This document shows, one piece after another, positions 62,620 to 64,000 of a stretch of DNA of 64,000 nucleotides (its first letter is position 1; each line of letters starts with the position of its first letter). Where the stretch lies: positions 62,001 through 126,000 of the forward strand of contig NZ_WJNG01000004.1 of the NCBI RefSeq assembly GCF_009649745.1. Reading direction: 5' to 3'. The notes under the pieces were generated by a model, which saw only the letters and a list, made by a program, of their open reading frames with translations, was not told where the DNA came from and searched no databases. The position numbers and the translations under genes are program-made. This stretch comes from Aquibacillus halophilus. Its GTDB lineage: Bacteria > Bacillota > Bacilli > Bacillales > Amphibacillaceae.

Positions 62620-63180
62620 ATGGCCAGAAAAAAGAGTGAATGGATAGATTGGATAAAAGCACTTGTTATTGCTGGTCTTCTAGCCTTTATCGTGAGGGCT
62701 TTCCTATTTGCACCTATAGTTGTTGATGGGCCATCAATGCTACCATCACTGGAGAATGGCGATCATATGATAGTAAATAAATTTTCTTATACTATTGGTG
62801 AGCCCGACCGATTTGATATTGTTGTGTTTCACGCTACAGCAAATAAAGATTATATTAAACGAGTCATAGGTCTTCCTGGAGAGCATGTTGCTGTCAAGGA
62901 TGACACCCTATATATAAATGGACAAGAAGTGGAAGAACCATTCTTAACTAGCAAAATAAAGATGTTAGAAGCAACTCAATCCTATACGTTTGATTTTTCT
63001 ATAGAAGACTTACCCGGGAGATATAGTGAGATACCAGAGAATCATGTTCTTGTTCTAGGTGATAATCGGGGTAATTCTACAGATAGTCGAGTACTAGGAC
63101 TAATATCGACTGACCAAATAGTTGGAAAAACCAATCTGATATATTGGCCGGTAGATCGCATCAGGATACTAAATGAATAG
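62620..63180 (+). CDS. lepB: Type I signal peptidase
   Basis: A 186-residue membrane-anchored Ser/Lys protease that removes signal peptides from secreted proteins. One N-terminal membrane helix (about 12-32) precedes the nucleophile Ser39 in VDGPSMLPSLENGD and the base Lys80 in DYIKRVIGLPGE; GDNRGNSTDSR is the family's C-terminal box. Its single anchor matches the Bacillus Sip type. The ATG follows TAAGGGG. Located between rplS and rbgA, a common arrangement in Bacillaceae though not in B. subtilis 168. Confidence 0.95.
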   Translation: MARKKSEWIDWIKALVIAGLLAFIVRAFLFAPIVVDGPSMLPSLENGDHMIVNKFSYTIGEPDRFDIVVFHATANKDYIKRVIGLPGEHVAVKDDTLYINGQEVEEPFLTSKIKMLEATQSYTFDFSIEDLPGRYSEIPENHVLVLGDNRGNSTDSRVLGLISTDQIVGKTNLIYWPVDRIRILNE

Positions 63181-63192
63181 GGGGACGACAAT

Positions 63193-64000
63193 TTGACAAT
63201 ACAATGGTTTCCCGGACACATGGCTAAAGCTAAAAGGCAAGTGCAAGAGAAATTAAAGCTAGTAGATTTTGTAATTGAATTGGTCGATGCTAGAGCGCCT
63301 GAATCCTCACAAAATCCAATGCTTCAGCAAGTACTGCAAGATAAACCACGCATGCTAGTTCTAATGAAAAAGGATTTAGCTGATCCAAGTCAAACAACAG
63401 CTTGGGTAAATCATTACAAAGAAAAGGAAATACCTGCTATTGCTGTTGATGTCCAACAAAAACAAGATATACAGCATGTTATAGCAATGGCAAAAGAAAT
63501 GGGTAAAGAAAAATTAGAAAAGCTAAAGAAAAAGGGTATTAGACCTAGGCCTGCCCGTGCAATGATTGTTGGGATTCCTAATGTAGGAAAATCAACTTTG
63601 ATTAACCGTCTTGCTAATAAAAAGATTGCAAAAACTGGTGACCGACCTGGTGTAACTACGAGTCAACAATGGATCAAAGTTAAAAAAGACTTTGAATTGT
63701 TGGATACTCCAGGAATTTTATGGCCTAAGTTTGAAGATCAAATGGTTGGGTACAGATTAGCTGCGATAGGTACAATTAAAGACCAATTATTATCTTTGCA
63801 GGATATTGCTACATTTGTAATTACTTATTCCCAGGACAACTATCCAGCTATGTTGGAGTCAAGATTTAAAATATCTTCTGATATGAAAGATATGGCTCAA
63901 ATCTTTGATGAAATAGGAACGTTGAGGGGTTGCTTAGAACCTGGTGGAACAATAAATTACGATAAAACTGCAGATGTCATTGTTCGTGACCTTAGATCAG
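63193..64000 (+). CDS. rbgA: Ribosome biogenesis GTPase RbgA, 3'-truncated by window edge
   Basis: A circularly permuted GTPase (YlqF) required for late 50S assembly. The start is TTG (TIQWFPGHMAKAKRQV), after GGGGACGA; 269 codons are present and the frame is open to the window end. Motif order is G4-G1-G2-G3: G1 GIPNVGKST, G2 in GDRPGVTTS, G3 LDTPGILWP are normal. G4 reads MKKD (Met58-Asp61) instead of the usual NKxD. The C-terminal ANTAR-like RNA-binding part has begun (DNYPAMLESRF) and is cut off. Confidence 0.95.
   Translation, partial: MTIQWFPGHMAKAKRQVQEKLKLVDFVIELVDARAPESSQNPMLQQVLQDKPRMLVLMKKDLADPSQTTAWVNHYKEKEIPAIAVDVQQKQDIQHVIAMAKEMGKEKLEKLKKKGIRPRPARAMIVGIPNVGKSTLINRLANKKIAKTGDRPGVTTSQQWIKVKKDFELLDTPGILWPKFEDQMVGYRLAAIGTIKDQLLSLQDIATFVITYSQDNYPAMLESRFKISSDMKDMAQIFDEIGTLRGCLEPGGTINYDKTADVIVRDLRS

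Overview
The window is a low-GC chromosomal segment from an endospore-forming Bacillaceae bacterium. The gene order matches the Bacillus subtilis ileS-lspA-pyr and yloA-to-rbgA blocks almost gene for gene, and a spoVM gene is present. The style of the intergenic repeats suggests the Oceanobacillus/Virgibacillus/Gracilibacillus side of the family; this is inference, since no 16S or other marker is in the window. No phage, IS transposase, tRNA, rRNA or CRISPR array was seen.

Layout. 1-2144: 3' part of ileS. 2210-6539: two accessory minus-strand genes (MFS transporter; PAS-GAF-GGDEF-EAL protein) separated by a noncoding repeat element. 6767-8142: lspA-rluD. 8139-19937: the complete pyrimidine operon pyrR-pyrP-pyrB-pyrC-pyrAA-pyrAB-pyrK-pyrD-pyrF-pyrE, with two clear PyrR attenuators (before pyrR and before pyrP) and an unusual hairpin where a third would be expected. 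19938-20761: a second copy of the repeat element, then a terminator. 20762-23195: aldehyde dehydrogenase and NADPH dehydrogenase. 23321-41814: rqcH, calcium ATPase, yicC family gene, remA, gmk, rpoZ, coaBC, priA, fmt, rsmB, prpC, prkC, rsgA, rpe, thiN, spoVM and rpmB (ribosome quality control, nucleotide and coenzyme metabolism, PASTA kinase/phosphatase signalling, ribosome assembly). 42148-48187: yloU, fakA, sdaAB, sdaAA, recG. 48197-51895: fatty acid and phospholipid synthesis cluster fapR-plsX-fabD-fabG-acpP behind a FapR operator. 51999-59607: rnc, smc, ftsY, ylxM, ffh (RNase III, chromosome condensation, SRP targeting) with a small inverted DUF1128 gene. 59688-64000: rpsP, khpA, ylqD, rimM, trmD, rplS, lepB and the 5' part of rbgA (ribosome maturation and secretion).

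Most of the content is conserved housekeeping DNA. I did not find a new multi-gene system. The most unusual structure is a composite, roughly 0.6 kb noncoding element with inverted ends, present twice (about 3746-4338 and 19957-20614). Each copy lies directly between a gene's stop codon and a terminator-like hairpin, and one copy is internally rearranged. Smaller points of interest are the pyr promoter whose -35 box forms the loop of the preceding terminator, the replaced pyrP-pyrB attenuator, loss of def and rlmN from their usual places, and a non-consensus G4 motif in RbgA.
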